Shown here: positions 60,845-64,000 of the stretch, one piece after another
Position numbering within the stretch: position 1 is the first letter of the stretch
How the letters are laid out: each line of letters opens with the position of its first letter
DNA from: Larix kaempferi
Lineage: Eukaryota > Streptophyta > Pinopsida > Pinales > Pinaceae
Direction of reading: 5' to 3'
DNA: 64,000 nucleotides
Assembly: GCA_027924585.1 (NCBI GenBank)
Contig: BSBM01000779.1
Coordinates: forward strand, 18,458,001 to 18,522,000
Notes under the pieces: generated by a model
What the model was told of the DNA's origin: nothing
Databases searched by the model: none
What the model saw: the letters and a program-made list of their open reading frames with translations, nothing else
Translations under genes and position numbers: made by a program

Positions 60845-61711
60845 TCAAGTCTTTTTCTTGAACAGATCTTGCAAGGCCTTAGCTATGACCTTCCCTGTTA
60901 GATCGCACCCCTAGTCTTCCATCTATGAGAAACAAACATGAAGACAAACAGTAGTCAGTCAGTCAATCTGCAGTCTGAAACCCATAAGGATAATAATGTA
61001 CTTATTTTCTATATGTTCTAGCAAAAAAAATCCTACGAGAGATTCGTTAAGGCCATTGAATACCTTAGCATTAAATGTGAAGTAGAAGGTGATAGCTTTA
61101 TCTGAGGAAGAATTCACGGAAGAACGAGAAACTTTGTCTAAATGGTTCTGATCATTGGTACAAAGGCCCTCCCTCTTTACATACACAATAGACTGAACCG
61201 TTCTTTTGGGAACCTGCTCTTCTATTGCCTTGATCGTACCCTCCAGCTGCTTAACATACTTTATGGCATTGCCAGGCACCAAAGCTTTGTCCATCTGCAT
61301 TAATTCACCCAATTAGAGCTTCGCAACAGGGCAATGTTATTTCTCCTATTTAAACTTTATTTGGAAAAAAAAGATGTTTCCGACATTTTATTTATTTTAA
61401 CGTCATGACTCTTACGAATTAGGGATTTTAGTGCCCAATATTGAACTGCAAATTACCTTCTTGAGGTCAGGAATAATGGCAGAAAGTGCAATGAATCTCT
61501 GACTGAGTTTTTCACGTCGTTTCCTTTCAGTCACAATGCGACCTTGAGTATGACCCCATGTTCTGTTTGATAGATTGTTAGAGTACCCGTTTCCAACCAT
61601 GACGCCTGAAATTCGCATTTTCGGAGGTCCATTATATGTTCTAAAGAAATGATCCGAGATTGAATGCATCCATGTGAGAGCGGCTAATATATGAGATGCA
61701 GCTTTGAGCAT
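60845..61711 (-). pseudogene. bHLH transcription factor, NAI1-like (subfamily IVa), C-terminal domain deleted
   Basis: Three exons read on the minus strand: 61711-61457, 61294-61064 and 60922-60845, all introns GT-AG in phase 0 (162 and 141 nt). Residues about 54-110 form the bHLH: GRIVTERKRREKLSQRF, then IALSAIIPDLKK / MDKALVPGNAIKYVKQLEG, the exon boundary lying exactly where IVa genes have it. Position 5 of the basic region is Arg58 instead of the usual His (Glu62 and Arg66 kept). Exon 2 continues through EEQVPKRTVQSIVYVKRE and a Ser-rich linker. It then passes from NSSSDK almost at once to ITFYFTFNAK, so most of the ACT-like C-terminal domain (roughly 40-50 residues in relatives) is missing. 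Exon 3 reads MED-stop-GCDLTGKVIAKALQDLF and ends TGA 60847-60845. The stop truncates it to about 165 residues. ATG 61711 is the first in-frame ATG; a stop lies upstream at 61780-61778. It could still be transcribed and dimerise, so pseudogene or short isoform gene are both possible. Confidence 0.75.
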
Positions 61712-61792
61712 GCCTTCCAGAGGAAACGATTCAGGCCAAAAATGCTTGGAAACGTGGCCACTCTTTGTTTCCACTTTTTATTTTAATGTTTT

Positions 61793-61813
61793 TTAAAGGT
61801 GGGAATGGTTCAT
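61793..61813 (-). other. Upstream ORF in the bHLH leader
   Basis: ATG at 61813 opens six codons (MNHSHL) before TAA, between the putative TATA box and the main ATG. It could lower translation if the transcript starts upstream of it. Confidence 0.4.
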
Positions 61814-61859
61814 GGAAATTATAATTGTGGATCATAAGCAAAGATAACGTATCCACCTG

Positions 61860-61869
61860 TTATATATAA
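61860..61869 (-). promoter_or_regulatory. Probable TATA box of the bHLH gene
   Basis: On the minus strand GTTATATATAA lies about 150 bp before the ATG at 61711, which would give a leader of about 120 bases. A CACGT-free CAGGTGG E-box-like motif lies next to it (61853-61860). Confidence 0.5.
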
Positions 61870-62580
61870 CGTCTTTCGAAATGAATGGTCGTGGATTAAT
61901 TGGCAAATGGGAGAATATAGTGGACGAAGAGTGGAGCCAATAACATTTATAGCAATATTATCAATAAAAATATGGTGACGGATCAGTTTAAACATGCATA
62001 CTACTTAATTAATTACGCCGATAAGCGTATTCAGAGAATATGCTTCATCTAATGCCCAAATGAAGCATCCAGATTTAATGGGTAAGTCATGCGCATGTTT
62101 AAATTGAATCGACACAAATAGTTATTTAAAATAATTAAAATAAATTGAATCCACAACTTTTGCACCTTTTGATAAATGAACCAGATAAAGAATGATGTGT
62201 GCTCGGTTTTTTAATCCTTCAATGGTTTCATTGCAGGCGTTATAGGCCACGTTGAAGCAGTCAAAAGTGATCTCTATTCCTCACTCCAGCAAGAAGACTG
62301 TGTAACTTCCTGTTTTGATACAGGTTCTAATAATCCAGAGACGGTTTTCAGAATAATGGTGCCTACTTGTCATATTCCATAGAATTGGTTATTGAAAAAA
62401 CTTGTACGAAATGTAACGCTCCACTCTCAGGCACTGTGTTTTCGTCGGGATTATATTTCTCCACTTCCTGGGTGTTTCAGTTTTTCCCTTGGTCCTTTCA
62501 CTTTTTGCAAGCAATTTTAGTTTCCACGGGCACAGATGGTGATAGCATGATTTTTGTTGGGGACGTTCCAGACACCAAAA
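61870..62580. other. Intergenic region upstream of the bHLH gene
   Basis: Promoter-distal sequence without recognised genes. A moderately GC-rich stretch from about 62220 leads into the short ORF at 62581. Confidence 0.5.
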
Positions 62581-62724
62581 ATGGCTTCTCGATCCCACGA
62601 CGTGGTGGCACTCAGCATTAAGGGGGACTTTGCATGGCTCAGTTTCCCCACCTCGGTTCTTCGCTTCCTGGCCCTACAACATTGTCTTCCAGGGACATCT
62701 AGAAGGCTGTCACGGGCGAGATGA
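62581..62724 (+). CDS. Short ORF of 47 codons, unknown
   Basis: ATG in a good plant context (AAAAATGGCTTC) opens [20 protein letters not shown], continues [20 protein letters not shown], and ends RRLSRAR-TGA. Base composition is clearly higher in GC than the surroundings. I recognise no family. It could be the first exon of a gene whose remainder is lost or far away, or a chance frame. No splice-linked second exon was found before the window end. Confidence 0.25.
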   Translation: MASRSHDVVALSIKGDFAWLSFPTSVLRFLALQHCLPGTSRRLSRAR

Positions 62725-63448
62725 TCAGTAGATCGAGTTTCTACAATACAATTCAATACATTGGTATGTGCTTCGAACGATCGAGTTGGTATCCAGTCAA
62801 AATATTTGCAATTAAATCTGAGATCTGAGATGAAACATATCACAATAGCCATTGTAGGATTAAAATTGTAAAGAATATTGGAATTACGGCATTAAGAATG
62901 GCCAATTAGCAGCAAAACTGAAGAATTTCCATTGCATAATTATTATCCACTTTTGTAGATTTTATAGGATCCCAAATCGTGTTTTCTGCTCTAGAGTTCT
63001 CTCGTCGGGAGAATTGTGTCAATTGTGGTTGAGGTTGAGTAATGGAAGGAGTTCAACAACATCGGCAGCGACATGTATGCCTGACCATGCTATTACATCT
63101 TACTCATCTGCTACTTATGCTGTAACAGAGATATCCATTAGTGTTTCTTTTGCACATATAAATAGGACTAGATTGTGGCACTCTATAACTTAAAAAGACT
63201 TAGGGTATTTTGTACAAAATGTTTATTTATATTTATATTTTTACAGGCTTTTGTATATTTGGTCATGCAGTAATTTCTTTAGATGATTATCTACAGGATT
63301 TAATGCATTTAAACTCGTAGTAAATCTTTCTATCCTTCAATATATATATATAGATATCCTCTTCAGGAGTAATGCAAAGAATTATCTAACCTCCATTCTT
63401 TGGTAAACTGTGATTTGGCGTTATAATTAAAAAACTGTAACTCTCATT
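62725..63448. other. Intergenic, no gene seen
   Basis: No open frame or repeat of note. A TA microsatellite (TATATATATATAGATATCC) lies at about 63341-63358. Confidence 0.55.
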
Positions 63449-63790
63449 AACCTGGAGAACCCTGTTTGAACTTCGACTATGTGATTATTGGCATAGACCT
63501 GTAGCTTAGCGCTTAACTTAATCTTAAACTTCTTTCAAAAAATTTTGAAAAACGATTAGTACCATAGACAATTAATTTATATGGAGGATTACTCATATTG
63601 CATCGAAACTATTATTCGTAACCAGGAAAACCCTGTCTAATCTTCGACTATGTGATTATCGGCCTAGACCTGTAGCTTAGCTCTTATAATTTTCAAACTT
63701 CTTTCACAATTTTATGAAAATCTATGAGTACCATAGACAATGAATTTATATGGATGCTTACTCATATTGAATCGAAACTCTTATCTCCGT
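63449..63790. repeat. Imperfect tandem duplication, 2 x 171 bp
   Basis: ACCCTGTTTGAACTTCGACT at about 63459 recurs as ACCCTGTCTAATCTTCGACT at about 63630. Both copies carry GACCTGTAGCTTAGC and TACCATAGACAAT(G/T)AATTTAT and end CATATTG(A/C)ATCGAAACT. The copies differ at many positions, so this is an older event than most duplications in the window. Confidence 0.85.
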
Positions 63791-64000
63791 CAAGTTAACT
63801 GGTGATAAAAGTCAATCAGTGATGAGATAACAATCACTTCATTTTACCAAGTTGTTAAACCATCACCTTATTTTACCAAGTTGTATATTTACTCTGATGG
63901 CTTGGATTTCTAACAGCTATCTATGGTGGGAATTCAATTAGTTAAATGTGGAGGGTTTTATGAGCACTGATTAACAACTTAATTAAGAACTCTTTAACGA
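63791..64000. other. Window end, no gene seen
   Basis: It contains one small duplication (TTTTACCAAGTTGT at about 63843 and 63874). Nothing else was recognised. Confidence 0.5.

Noticed and set aside
63495-63690. GACCTGTAGCTTAGC as a possible tRNA D-arm
   Set aside because: No acceptor stem, anticodon arm or TPsiC arm can be drawn around either copy; it is part of the 171-bp duplication.

Overview
The window looks like nuclear DNA of a seed plant with a large, repeat-rich genome. The evidence is a three-exon R2R3-MYB gene with the canonical plant intron positions and the typical 130-nt middle exon, a bHLH gene of the NAI1-like (IVa) type, a lipoxygenase fragment, and LTR retrotransposons filling more than half the sequence. 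A gymnosperm would fit the low gene density and very long LTRs, but nothing here fixes the species.

Layout. 1-3.0 kb is AT-rich spacer with small tandem duplications. 3.08-5.74 kb (+) is the R2R3-MYB gene, the only clearly intact gene. 5.7-9.3 kb is spacer. 9.35-9.88 kb holds an orphan lipoxygenase PLAT-domain fragment, followed by a degenerate repeat. 10.33-15.50 kb is a decayed Ty1/copia element with both LTRs. 16.35-39.58 kb is one unrecognised multi-exon gene (now a pseudogene) dismembered by retroelements. A 13.4-kb Ty3/gypsy element with about 4.28-kb LTRs (17109-30537, TSD cactg) sits in its first coding exon. A decayed gypsy remnant (31.1-35.4 kb) lies in an intron. A 3.0-kb gag-only LTR element (36471-39476, TSD ctact) sits in its last exon. 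40.9-41.8 kb is extremely AT-rich. 41.8-56.9 kb is a roughly 10-bp TTGAC(C/T)(A/T)TGG repeat field split by a second long-LTR gypsy element (42877-55936). 57-59.9 kb is AT-rich spacer. 59.9-60.45 kb holds short tandem repeats. 60.85-61.71 kb (-) is the bHLH gene, which has lost most of its C-terminal domain and carries a late in-frame stop. The last 2 kb is spacer with a short ORF and a 171-bp duplication.

All four retroelements with defined ends lie on the + strand. Their reading frames are broken mostly by CAG/CAA/CGA to TAG/TAA/TGA and TGG to TAG/TGA changes, the footprint of cytosine-methylation decay. The genes do not form a pathway: MYB and bHLH are two unrelated transcription-factor loci separated by about 55 kb of nested repeats. 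Family assignments rest on motif reading, not on searches.
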